A DNA stretch of 64,000 bases, from positions 26,625-90,624 of the forward strand of contig JAGRIE010000015.1 in NCBI GenBank assembly GCA_020443425.1, written 5' to 3'. This DNA comes from Halioglobus sp. GTDB lineage: Bacteria > Pseudomonadota > Gammaproteobacteria > Pseudomonadales > Halieaceae. A program made the translations under genes and the position numbers. Shown piece by piece: positions 56,307 through 64,000 of the stretch; position 1 is the stretch's first letter; every line of letters starts with the position of its first letter. The notes under the pieces were generated by a model. It worked only from the letters and a program-made list of their open reading frames with translations. It ran no database searches and was not told where the DNA came from.

Positions 56307-57555
56307 AGCGCCTGTGCGTATCCGTCAGGCGCTTGAGTATCAGCCGCAACTGCCGCTCCAGCAAGTCCTGGTAGGGCCCCGCAAACTCCTCGATTACCGC
56401 GTAGTCCATCACCTCTGTCGGGCGATGTTGCAGGCGCCCGGCCACGTCGATGTCCTCGCAGGCTGCCGGTGACAGGAGGATATTGGGCGGCCTGCTGGAG
56501 CAAACCGCCTGTAGTTCATCCAGTGTGTGCTGGGTGTACAGCCCCGGGTAGATATCAGTGCCGCTGCCCACGCCCAGCTCGCTCTGTGATATTGCCATCG
56601 CGATATTGAGGGACAGTGACATCTCTTTCTCCAGCTCCTGGCTCACCGCCCGCACCAGCCAGGCGCAGGAGGCCGCCCGGAACGCGGCGCTTCCCGCGCT
56701 GTTGTGGCCGCTGAAGTAAATCGCCAGGCCGAACTGCCGGGCCACCTGCAAGTCCCCGGCATAAAAGCCTGCGGACGCGTACACCACCTGGTGCAGACGC
56801 TCTATATAACGGTGCAGGGCGCGCTCATCGAGCGTATCGACATAATTCACCAGGCTGGAAAGGTGCAGGTATACCACGGCTGTGGTGCGGTAGTTTTCTT
56901 CCTGTGGTCCCGGTTCACTGCGTGTGCGCAACAGGTCCATCGGCAGCGCGTCTATCTGCCGGGACAACCGCAGCAGCTCATTGGCTGGCCGATGCCCGGG
57001 ATTCTCCTCTTCCAGTGCGACTTTTCTCGCCATCTCGGTGAGGCTGTTGCCGAGGCGCTGACCGAAGCGGCGGCTGCCGGCGTAGACGGCGAGACTCAGC
57101 AGTACGGCCAGCCCCAGCATGCTGAGGACGAACTGCGACTGTGCGGCGCGGGCGTTGGCGGCGTTCACCGTGATGACGATACGGCCGGCGACATTGTTTT
57201 CGATATGCACCGGCGCCGTGTACTGGTACAGGTTCTCCCCGCGCGCCTCGCCCGACTGCCCCAGTGTCTTGTCATCCACATCGATGAGGGTGATGGCCTG
57301 GACTTTGGATGTTTCGCGCAGCCGCTGCAGCGTGGCCGACACGCTCAGCAAATCGCCCCGCTCCATGGCTGTGCTGATCCGCGCGGCCACCAGTGTGGCG
57401 AGCGAGGTGCCGTACTCCTCCTGCAGCAGCATCTGCATGTGGCGGGTGGAGATTGCGCCCAGCGCGACAAGCGCAAGACTCACCAGCAGGCAGAGTCCCG
57501 CAGTGAGGATTGCCAGTTGCTGGCCTAGACTGGTCTGATTGAAACGGATACTCAC
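56305..57555 (-). CDS. Membrane sensor-like protein, YtjB (SMP)-type, beside serB
   Basis: From the GTG at 57555 the product is ~416 residues: a membrane helix (~10-35), a periplasmic segment with AITLIDVDDKTLGQSGEA, a second helix (FVLSMLGLAVLLSLAVYAGS), a HAMP-like linker, and a C-terminal domain (~190-416) resembling a degenerate adenylyl-cyclase-type fold (TTAVVYLHLSSLVNYVDTLDE) without clear catalytic metal residues. A YtjB/SMP membrane protein divergent from serB is conserved in gammaproteobacteria; function is unknown. The start is poorly supported by a ribosome-binding site. Confidence 0.65.
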   Translation of the reverse strand: MSIRFNQTSLGQQLAILTAGLCLLVSLALVALGAISTRHMQMLLQEEYGTSLATLVAARISTAMERGDLLSVSATLQRLRETSKVQAITLIDVDDKTLGQSGEARGENLYQYTAPVHIENNVAGRIVITVNAANARAAQSQFVLSMLGLAVLLSLAVYAGSRRFGQRLGNSLTEMARKVALEEENPGHRPANELLRLSRQIDALPMDLLRTRSEPGPQEENYRTTAVVYLHLSSLVNYVDTLDERALHRYIERLHQVVYASAGFYAGDLQVARQFGLAIYFSGHNSAGSAAFRAASCAWLVRAVSQELEKEMSLSLNIAMAISQSELGVGSGTDIYPGLYTQHTLDELQAVCSSRPPNILLSPAACEDIDVAGRLQHRPTEVMDYAVIEEFAGPYQDLLERQLRLILKRLTDTHRR

Positions 57556-57736
57556 GCGGGATAAATGATTTACCGGGTTGCGAAGGGCCCAGTATAAACC
57601 AGACTCGGCGCTGAATGCCCACTTTGTGTGCGCCGGCGGGCGCTTTCTCTCCCGGCAGCAATCGGAAGGCGTGCTTTTCAGGCCTTGCAACGAACGGGTA
57701 GAATGGCGCCCCGAAAGAATAAGTGGAACCCGCAGT

Positions 57737-58954
57737 GTGAATCAGATAATGCTAATCACCATCTCCGGTGAAGACCAGGCCGGTGTTACCGCCGGCCTGA
57801 CAGCGCTGCTGACGGAGTATGCTGTGAACATCCTCGACATCGGCCAGGCGGTGATCCACGCGGCACTGTCGCTCGGTCTGCTGGTTGAGCTGCCTGAGGG
57901 CTGTGCCAGCGAGGAAGTGGAACAGGCGGTGCGGGCGTTCGCGCTGCGACGCGACCTGCGTGTTGTCACCAGTGTTGTCTCACACCAGAGTTACAGCCAA
58001 TGGGTCGAGGCCCAGGGGCGGGCGCGCTACATCATCACGCTGCTGTCGCGCAAGATCACCTCGGACCAGCTGGCCCGCGTCACGCGCGTCATCGCGCGCC
58101 ACGAGCTCAATATCGACGGTATCAATCGCCTGTCCGGGCGCATCCCGCTGGGGAAGCTGCCGGCTCTCAGCAAGGCCTGCCTGGAGTTTTCGGCGCGCGG
58201 TACTCTGCGTGACCCCGCAGCGTTTCGCGGCGACCTGCTGGAGGTCGCCAGTGCCATGGAAATGGATCTGGCATTCCAGCAGGACAATATGTACCGCCGC
58301 AACCGGCGGCTCGTCGTCTTTGATATGGATTCCACGCTGATAGAGGCGGAAGTCATCGACGAGCTGGCCAAGCTGGCCGGCGTCGGGGATCAGGTCAGCG
58401 CGATCACCGAGCGCGCCATGCGCGGCGAAATCGATTTCAGCGAGAGCTTTCGAACCCGGGTCGCGCTGCTCAAGGGGCTGGATGAGAGCGCCCTGCAAAG
58501 TGTCGCCCAGCGGTTGAAAATCACCGAGGGCGCGGAGCACCTGATTTCAACACTGCGCACACTGGGCTACAAGACGGCCATCCTGTCCGGGGGCTTCACG
58601 TATTTTGCGCGCTTCCTGCAGGCCCGCCTCGGCATAGACTATGTGTTTGCCAATGAGCTGGATATTGCCGATGGCAGGGTGACCGGCAATATCAGAGGCA
58701 CCATTGTCGACGGTGCCCGCAAAGCCGAGTTGTTGCGCCAGCTGGCAGATGAACAGGGTATCGACCTGCAACAGGTCATCGCCGTTGGCGACGGCGCCAA
58801 TGACCTGCCCATGCTGAGTATCGCCGGGCTGGGAATCGCCTTCCGGGCGAAACCGCTGGTGCAGAAATCCGCCGAGCAGTCGATATCAACCCTGGGACTG
58901 GACGCCATCCTCTACCTGCTGGGCTTTTCTGACCGCTACCAGGGTCGCGCCTAG
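57737..58954 (+). CDS. serB: Phosphoserine phosphatase
   Basis: SerB hydrolyses O-phosphoserine in serine synthesis. The 405-residue protein has two N-terminal ACT-like segments (NQIMLITISGEDQAGVTAGLTAL, YIITLLSRKITSDQLARV) and the HAD domain with VFDMDSTLIEAEVIDELA, the ILSGGFTYFA motif and GDGANDLPML. I choose GTG 57737 with AGTGGAA upstream because this matches the start of Pseudomonas-type SerB. Confidence 0.95.
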   Translation: MNQIMLITISGEDQAGVTAGLTALLTEYAVNILDIGQAVIHAALSLGLLVELPEGCASEEVEQAVRAFALRRDLRVVTSVVSHQSYSQWVEAQGRARYIITLLSRKITSDQLARVTRVIARHELNIDGINRLSGRIPLGKLPALSKACLEFSARGTLRDPAAFRGDLLEVASAMEMDLAFQQDNMYRRNRRLVVFDMDSTLIEAEVIDELAKLAGVGDQVSAITERAMRGEIDFSESFRTRVALLKGLDESALQSVAQRLKITEGAEHLISTLRTLGYKTAILSGGFTYFARFLQARLGIDYVFANELDIADGRVTGNIRGTIVDGARKAELLRQLADEQGIDLQQVIAVGDGANDLPMLSIAGLGIAFRAKPLVQKSAEQSISTLGLDAILYLLGFSDRYQGRA

Positions 58955-58992
58955 CACTGCGAGGCCGGCGCGGGAGCAGGCAGACGCCGGGG

Positions 58993-60798
58993 TCAGATAT
59001 GGCTCCAGAGGGAGTCAAACTCGCCGCCGACCTGCCCGTGCCCGTTGTCCGCGAGCACATCGCCGAGCTCCTTGATATGGCAGAACTCGAACTGTGAAAA
59101 GCTGCCGGTGGACGCAATGTGTCGCAGCAGTTGTATGGAGCAGGCCTCGGAACTGGTGCCGAGGGTGACTTTCTGGCGCTCCTTGAAGCCGGTGCGCGGC
59201 GTGATCAGCGTCTGGGGCTGGCCGACCAGCTTGATTTCAGGCAGCAGTAATACCCGCATCGGCGGCGTTTTTTCCTCGCGTTTCTGGTGCACGGTGGCGC
59301 CATAGGCGATGGCCCGCGGGCTCAGCAGTTCCAGGCCGATCAGGGTGCGGGAGTTGCTGAGGCGACTGACCCAGCGGATGACCGCGATCACCCAGTCGTT
59401 GTGGTCCGCCTCTTTCAAACCGACAATATCACCGGCCTTGGTGTCTCCCGGTAACTCCGCCGTCCACTCCAGGCAGTAGCCGCCGGGACTGGCATCGGCG
59501 AGCTTGGCCTCAAATATGGGATAGCGCTCTGCCACCGGCAGGTCGGATTCATTCTCCTGGAACAGCTTGGCCCGGGTGCTGGAGTCGAGGTCGACCAGCA
59601 GGTTGGGGACCAGCTTGAGATCGCCGCTGTAGTCGCCGGGGTTGGCGAGCTGCCAGACATCGGCCTGGCTGAGCGGGTCGAGAAAGGGATTGTCGGCCCC
59701 GCGCGCCGCATCCGGTCCGGCGGGACTGCAAACCAGGTCTTCGAACAGCACTTCACCGGCGACGTGGAAATGTGTGCTGTTGAATCCGACGCAGATGCGC
59801 AGCGCGTTGTCGGCGGCGGAGCGCTTGAAGTTGCGCAGGCTCATACTGCCCAGGGCGCCGATCAGGTGTTCCAGCAGGCTGATGGGGGCGTGGGTGTTCT
59901 TGTCGAAGCTGACGCCCTTGCTGCCCGCTTCCTCCTTGAGGTTCTCCAGGTGTTCCACCAGCGATGAGGTATCGATATACCGGCAGGACGGCCGCGGTTC
60001 CGCGCGGTACAGAGTTGTGTACAGCGGCGCCTCGTCACTGTCGAGATCGACCACGAACAGGTCGCGGCCGCTGCTCCGGGTGGAAAAATGCACCTGTTCA
60101 CTCCACTGCTGGAAACCGCGATACAGTGCCGACAGGTCGCTGTGGCGCAACTGGTTGGCTTTACAGCAGCCGATCAGGACGGCCTGCAGATAGGTCGACT
60201 TGATGGTGCTGCCACCGGACATCGGCTCGGGTACCGGAAGGTCGACCAGCTTCTGTGTCTCGGCCAGCGCGTAGAGCTGGTGCAGGGTCTGCCAACCGTG
60301 GACTTTTACCGGCCGGTGCATCTGGAAGTCCTGCAGCACCTTGCGGCCGGTGAACAGCAGCGCCCGCTGTATGGATTCACAGGTCAATCGCGCCGGGTTC
60401 ATCTTGCGGATGGCATCGCGCTGCTGGATGGTTTCGATGGCAACTATGGTATAGCCGGTCGCGGCCATGGTAAGTAGCTGCTCGCTCAGCTCCGCCATGC
60501 GCCGGGGTTCCTCCGGCATGATCAGCGGCTGGTTGAGAAACCGTTTTGACAGGTTCAGCACGGCAATCTGCAGGTTGGGCAGCAACGTGGCCAGGATGCC
60601 GAAACGTGTCTCGGGTGCGAGCTTCATGTGATTGAGGTCAGACAGCGCCTGCCCCAGCAGTTCCACCAGTGAGTTGGTATTGGTCACTGGCAGGTTCTGC
60701 ACCCAGCTGTTCGCCGCCTCGACGGTGGGCTCGAACAGGGGTTGGCCACTGAAATCCTGGCGGGGAAGCTGCAATTTGATCTTGGTGTGGTCTTCCAT
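58993..60798 (-). CDS. Conserved hypothetical protein with C-terminal PilZ-like region
   Basis: The 601-residue protein is soluble, with no signal or membrane span. A helical N-terminal two-thirds (FGILATLLPNLQIAVLNLSKRF, TCESIQRALLFTGRKVLQDFQ, LQAVLIGCCKANQLRHSDL) is followed from ~430 by a PilZ-like beta barrel (YPIFEAKLADASPGGYCLEW and GDIVGLKE, WVIAVIRWVSRLSN). I do not see the RxxxR and D/NxSxxG residues for c-di-GMP binding in usual form. A similar gene near serB/efp occurs in pseudomonads; its role there is unknown to me. Confidence 0.6.
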   Translation of the reverse strand: MEDHTKIKLQLPRQDFSGQPLFEPTVEAANSWVQNLPVTNTNSLVELLGQALSDLNHMKLAPETRFGILATLLPNLQIAVLNLSKRFLNQPLIMPEEPRRMAELSEQLLTMAATGYTIVAIETIQQRDAIRKMNPARLTCESIQRALLFTGRKVLQDFQMHRPVKVHGWQTLHQLYALAETQKLVDLPVPEPMSGGSTIKSTYLQAVLIGCCKANQLRHSDLSALYRGFQQWSEQVHFSTRSSGRDLFVVDLDSDEAPLYTTLYRAEPRPSCRYIDTSSLVEHLENLKEEAGSKGVSFDKNTHAPISLLEHLIGALGSMSLRNFKRSAADNALRICVGFNSTHFHVAGEVLFEDLVCSPAGPDAARGADNPFLDPLSQADVWQLANPGDYSGDLKLVPNLLVDLDSSTRAKLFQENESDLPVAERYPIFEAKLADASPGGYCLEWTAELPGDTKAGDIVGLKEADHNDWVIAVIRWVSRLSNSRTLIGLELLSPRAIAYGATVHQKREEKTPPMRVLLLPEIKLVGQPQTLITPRTGFKERQKVTLGTSSEACSIQLLRHIASTGSFSQFEFCHIKELGDVLADNGHGQVGGEFDSLWSHI

Positions 60799-60950
60799 GG
60801 TTGCAAGCCCGAGTGGTTATTCTGTGCCGAAATACTGTTTAAGAATACCTAAGTGGCGCGCTTCCCGCTACAGGCAGGACTGCATCTGCCATTAGCACAC
60901 TTGGTGCGGTATTATGGGCGCCGTTTTTACTGCAACCCGATGAGAGCATC

Positions 60951-61523
60951 ATGGCGAACTATTCTACAAGTGAATTTCGATCTGGCATGAAAGTCATGCT
61001 GGATGGCGATCCCTGCAGCATTCTTGACAACGAGTTTGTAAAGCCCGGCAAGGGACAGGCTTTCAACCGGGTCAAGCTGCGCAACCTGAAGACCGGGCGG
61101 CAGTGGGAGCGCACCTTCAAATCCGGCGAGACGCTGGAAAGCGCGGACGTGATGGATCGCGAAATGGAGTACCTGTATAACGATGGTGAGTTCTGGTACT
61201 TCATGGAACCCGAAACCTATGAGCAGCACCAGGCGGATGCCGCCGCTGTCGGTGACAGCCACCTGTGGCTGAAGGAAAATGAGCGCTGCGATATCACCCT
61301 GTACAACGGTACTCCGCTGTCCGTTGCACCACCGAACTTTGTCGAGCTGGAGATCGTCGAGACTGACCCGGGTCTCAAGGGCGATACCGCCACCGGCGGC
61401 ACCAAGCCGGCCAAGCTGAGCACCGGCGCAGTGGTGAAAGTGCCGCTGTTCCTCAGCACGGGCGAAGTGATCCGTGTGGACACCCGCACCGGGGAATACC
61501 AGAACCGCGTCAGTAAATCCTGA
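60951..61523 (+). CDS. efp: Elongation factor P
   Basis: EF-P (190 residues) relieves ribosome stalling at polyproline. The modified Lys34 is present in [19 protein letters not shown], the beta-lysyl-type loop matching E. coli. The three-domain layout ([59 protein letters not shown]) is complete. epmA, whose product attaches beta-lysine to this Lys, follows 23 bases later; epmB is not in the window. Confidence 0.97.
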   Translation: MANYSTSEFRSGMKVMLDGDPCSILDNEFVKPGKGQAFNRVKLRNLKTGRQWERTFKSGETLESADVMDREMEYLYNDGEFWYFMEPETYEQHQADAAAVGDSHLWLKENERCDITLYNGTPLSVAPPNFVELEIVETDPGLKGDTATGGTKPAKLSTGAVVKVPLFLSTGEVIRVDTRTGEYQNRVSKS

Positions 61524-61546
61524 GCGCCGCCGCGGGATAATCCGGG

Positions 61547-62497
61547 GTGGACTGGCGTCCGGCGGCTGATCTCGCAGCGATTCGACAGCGGTCAGAACTG
61601 CTGGCCACCGTGCGCCGCTTTTTTGCCGCGCGCAATGTTCTTGAAGTGGAGACGCCGCTGCTGTGTCGCAGTGGCATTACCGACCCCTCCATAGAGCCTT
61701 TCACTGCGTCCTGTGACAACGGGGCCGCCCCGCGCTACCTGCAGACGTCACCGGAGTACGCGATGAAGCGGATGCTGGCGGCTTTTGGCGAACCCATCTT
61801 CCAGCTTGCCAGGGCCTTTCGCGACGGCGAGCTGGGCGCCCGCCACAACCCGGAGTTCAGCCTGCTGGAGTGGTATCGCCCCGGCTTCGACCACCACCGG
61901 CTGATGGCAGAGGTCGCGGAGCTGGTCAGCGCAGTGCTGGGCGAGCGCCGCACTGAGAAGTACAGTTATCGAGAGCTGTTCCAGCAGCGTCTGTCGCTCG
62001 ACCCGTTCACGGCATCCACAGCTGAGCTGGCCTCCGTTGCGCGTCGCCACCTGGATCCCGGCGACCTGTCCGGCGACACCGATCTCTGGCTCGACCTGCT
62101 GATGAGCCATGTGCTGGAGCCGCAGCTGGGTCGTGGAACCCTGTGTTTTATCTACGACTATCCGGCCTCGCAGGCGGCGCTGTCCCGCATTGTGCCGGCG
62201 GCGGATGCCAGCGTCGGCCAGCGTTTTGAGCTCTACGTGGAGGGCGTGGAGCTGGCCAACGGCTACTGCGAACTCACCGATGCGGCGGAGCAGCGCCAGC
62301 GCTTCGAGCGCGACAATGCGCTGCGTCTCACACGCGGCCAAAGTGAGCGTCCGGTGGATGAATACCTGTTGGCCGCACTGGAACACGGCCTGCCAAATTG
62401 CAGTGGCGTCGCGCTGGGTATCGATCGATTGCTGATGCTGGTCACCGGGGCATCGAACATCAAGGATGTGCTGGCTTTCGACTGGCAGCGCTGCTGA
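61547..62497 (+). CDS. epmA: EF-P--(R)-beta-lysine ligase
   Basis: EpmA (GenX/PoxA, 316 residues) is a LysRS paralogue without an anticodon domain. It has the class II motifs LLATVRRFFAARNVLEVETPLLCRSGITDP, YLQTSPEYAMKRMLAAFGEPIFQLARAFRDGELGARHNPEFSLLEWYRPG and GVALGIDRLLMLVTGASNIKDVLAFDWQR. The GTG start and close spacing to efp make a substrate-enzyme operon. The usual beta-lysine precursor enzyme EpmB must lie elsewhere. Confidence 0.96.
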   Translation: MDWRPAADLAAIRQRSELLATVRRFFAARNVLEVETPLLCRSGITDPSIEPFTASCDNGAAPRYLQTSPEYAMKRMLAAFGEPIFQLARAFRDGELGARHNPEFSLLEWYRPGFDHHRLMAEVAELVSAVLGERRTEKYSYRELFQQRLSLDPFTASTAELASVARRHLDPGDLSGDTDLWLDLLMSHVLEPQLGRGTLCFIYDYPASQAALSRIVPAADASVGQRFELYVEGVELANGYCELTDAAEQRQRFERDNALRLTRGQSERPVDEYLLAALEHGLPNCSGVALGIDRLLMLVTGASNIKDVLAFDWQRC

Positions 62498-62569
62498 CCG
62501 GCTTGCTCACCCCGACTTGGGCGTCCATTTTCACTCCGGTCGCCGGCACTGGGCGGGAACGCATTTTTG

Positions 62570-62590
62570 CCCGCTTCCCCGATACTTGCG
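62570..62590. repeat. Element B, complementary to the loop of the downstream hairpin
   Basis: CCCGCTTCCCCGATACTTGC (62570-62589) is complementary to 62700-62719 at 19 of 20 positions, the exception being a G-T wobble pair. That partner is the loop of the large hairpin at 62670-62746. Confidence 0.75.
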
Positions 62591-62669
62591 AACAAAAAGG
62601 GCTTCCCCTGCCAGTGCCTCGGGCAGGAAGTTTACGCGGAACAATATTCTTTGCTATGGAACGCAACGA

Positions 62670-62746
62670 GGGTTTGGGGGGCGGGAGTGAAATTCGTCAG
62701 CGAGTATCGGGGAAGCGGGCGAATTTCACTCCCGCCCCCCGAACCC
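62670..62746. repeat. 27-base inverted repeat forming a long hairpin after epmA
   Basis: Arms 62670-62696 and 62720-62746 (core GGCGGGAGTGAAATTCG and its complement) are complementary over 27 bases with one wobble, around a 23-base loop. The motif ATTTTCACTCC at 62527-62537 repeats the arm in direct orientation with one change. The element fills most of the 305-base gap 62498-62802 between convergent genes. No ORF or transposase is present; it could be a bidirectional terminator or a MITE/REP-like element. Confidence 0.85.
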
Positions 62747-62802
62747 GCTAGCAACAGCACAAACCCAATTGAGCGAAACTTCGCAGATGAGTCCTGAAGG
62801 GG

Positions 62803-63990
62803 CTAGCCCATACCCAGCGCCCGCAGGGTGATGGCCGTGGCCCGCTCCACCGGCAGGCGGTAGAACGCTGCCAGCGGGTCGGAGAGGATGGCCCGCACCA
62901 GGGTTTCCGGGTCGGCCGCCTGTTCCGCGAACGTGCGCGGCATGCCGCAGGCATCCTGCAACGTGCGGATACGCGCGATGACGTCATCCAGCAGATCGCC
63001 GGTCGAGCGCTCTCCCGTCCCGATGCCGAAGGCGCCGGCCAGGCGCGTTGCCCAGGGCAGGTAGAATTCCCGCAACTCTTCCATCACGATCGGCAGCAGC
63101 ACCCCATTGGCGCGCCCGTGGGGAATGTGCGCCACCGCGCCGAAGGCGTGGGAGCAGTTGTGCACCGGGGCTGCGGCCAGGGCGTTGGAGACCGCCAGGC
63201 AGGCCATGGTGGCCGCCTGCAGCATGTCTTCCCGCGCCTGCAGATCAGTGCCGTCCGCGACCGCCCGCGGCAGCGCCTGTTCGATCACCCGGATCGCGTT
63301 GAGTGCCAGCGCGTCGGTGAAGTGGTTGGCGATCGGGTTCACAAGCACTTCGACAGCGTGGGTGAGCGCATCCATGCCACTGTCGGCGGTGATCGACGGG
63401 GGCAGGCCGGTGGTGAGCTGGGCATCGAGAATGGCGATGTCGGCCTCCAGATACGGCGTCTGCAGCAGTACCTTGCGCCCGTTGGACTGGTTGAGTATTA
63501 CCGCCCCGTTGGTGACCTCGGCACCGGTACCGGCCGTGGTCGGAATGGCCACATGGGGTACGCCCAGGTGCTCGCCCTCCGGCTCCAGCCGCACACCCGT
63601 GGTCAACACGTCGCAGATATCGGGCAGGCCCCGGGCCAGGGCGTACTTGACCCCCTTGGCGGCGTCCAGCACGCTGCCGCCCCCCAGGGCGACAATGGCA
63701 TCCGCACCGCTGGCGCGGGCGACGGCCAGGGCGGCGTTGACCGAATCACTGCCCGCATCGGGGCTCACCTCGGCGAACACCCCCGCCAGTTGCGGCATGT
63801 TGCCCGAGGCATTGGCGGCAAAAATGTCGGTGACGCGTTGCACCAGGCCCGCCCTGGCAAGCCCCGCATCGGAGATCAGCAGGGGCCGGCGTGCGCCGAG
63901 TTGCTGCAGCAGCGCCGGCAGTCGCACGCTTGCGCCGGCGGCACAGTGGACGCGACTGCGGAACCAGAATTCAAAGTAATTGGTCGACAT
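62803..63990 (-). CDS. Iron-containing alcohol dehydrogenase
   Basis: The 395-residue protein is a group III dehydrogenase. It has the NAD(P) segment VALGGGSVLDAAKGV, PHVAIPTTAGTGAEVTNGAV, and metal ligands in ADSGMDALTHAVE and NCSHAFGAVAHIPHGRANG (Asp and three His). It interconverts an alcohol or hydroxyacid with its carbonyl; substrate unknown. Its start ATG is ten bases from the window edge, so its promoter lies outside. Confidence 0.92.
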   Translation of the reverse strand: MSTNYFEFWFRSRVHCAAGASVRLPALLQQLGARRPLLISDAGLARAGLVQRVTDIFAANASGNMPQLAGVFAEVSPDAGSDSVNAALAVARASGADAIVALGGGSVLDAAKGVKYALARGLPDICDVLTTGVRLEPEGEHLGVPHVAIPTTAGTGAEVTNGAVILNQSNGRKVLLQTPYLEADIAILDAQLTTGLPPSITADSGMDALTHAVEVLVNPIANHFTDALALNAIRVIEQALPRAVADGTDLQAREDMLQAATMACLAVSNALAAAPVHNCSHAFGAVAHIPHGRANGVLLPIVMEELREFYLPWATRLAGAFGIGTGERSTGDLLDDVIARIRTLQDACGMPRTFAEQAADPETLVRAILSDPLAAFYRLPVERATAITLRALGMG

Positions 63991-64000
63991 GGTTTACTCC

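Overview
The window is a dense, G+C-rich (about 60-65% by eye) chromosomal segment of a free-living gammaproteobacterium. The neighbourhoods rdgC, mutY-yggX-hisBHAF, gpmI-envC-ctp, rhodanese-grxC-secB, ntrBC-glnA, parC-(YtjB-like)-serB and efp-epmA are typical of that class. The extra lipid/CoA genes, the multiheme cytochrome and the selenium genes suggest a marine oligotroph of the Cellvibrionales/Halieaceae type. That lineage is an inference; no rRNA gene is present. Nothing in the window looks like a prophage, CRISPR array, toxin system or intact insertion sequence.

Layout. 1-7 kb: 3' end of an EVE-domain gene, a Fur box with two small unknown genes, YceI, an octaheme cytochrome c with HEAT/TPR tail, a class I glutamine amidotransferase, and a coupled FAD oxidoreductase/glyoxalase pair. 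7-13.4 kb: rdgC, then mnmH plus a flavoprotein-SelD fusion (selenouridine tRNA modification), a Tat/lipoprotein sulfatase and a small ion channel. 13.5-21 kb: DUF2242 lipoprotein, prpE, the folE-DUF2878-blc set, and a coupled trio of CoA-transferase and two hot-dog dehydratases. 21-28.3 kb: envelope proteins (DUF3857/transglutaminase fusion, HdeD, CAP lipoprotein, DUF1566, outer-membrane barrel). 28.5-32.5 kb: a lower-G+C patch with a LysR regulator divergent from an oxidoreductase-SDR-DUF4437 operon whose last gene is frameshifted, next to tRNA-Phe. 32.7-42.7 kb: mutY-yggX, hisBHAF, gpmI-envC-ctp, rhodanese-grxC-secB. 42.9-50 kb: trmL, ntrBC, a DUF4124 protein, glnA, thiI. 50-64 kb: typA-dtd, elaA, a cNMP-domain protein, parC, a YtjB-like membrane protein, serB, a 600-residue conserved protein, efp-epmA, a structured repeat region, and an iron-type alcohol dehydrogenase.

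The clearest regulatory logic is nitrogen control. Near-consensus sigma-54 promoters with NtrC-type enhancer palindromes lie upstream of both glnA and ntrBC. This predicts autogenous NtrC control of the sensor/regulator pair and of glutamine synthetase. Other signals are a Fur box at 291-309, three palindromes in the LysR divergent promoter, a possible ECF-type promoter before folE, and factor-independent terminators after secB and glnA. No wholly new system was found. The items most worth a second look are the nested foldback element at 62.5-62.75 kb, the Fur-associated unknown gene pair, the selenium fusion operon, the folE-DUF2878-blc set and the frameshifted DUF4437 gene.
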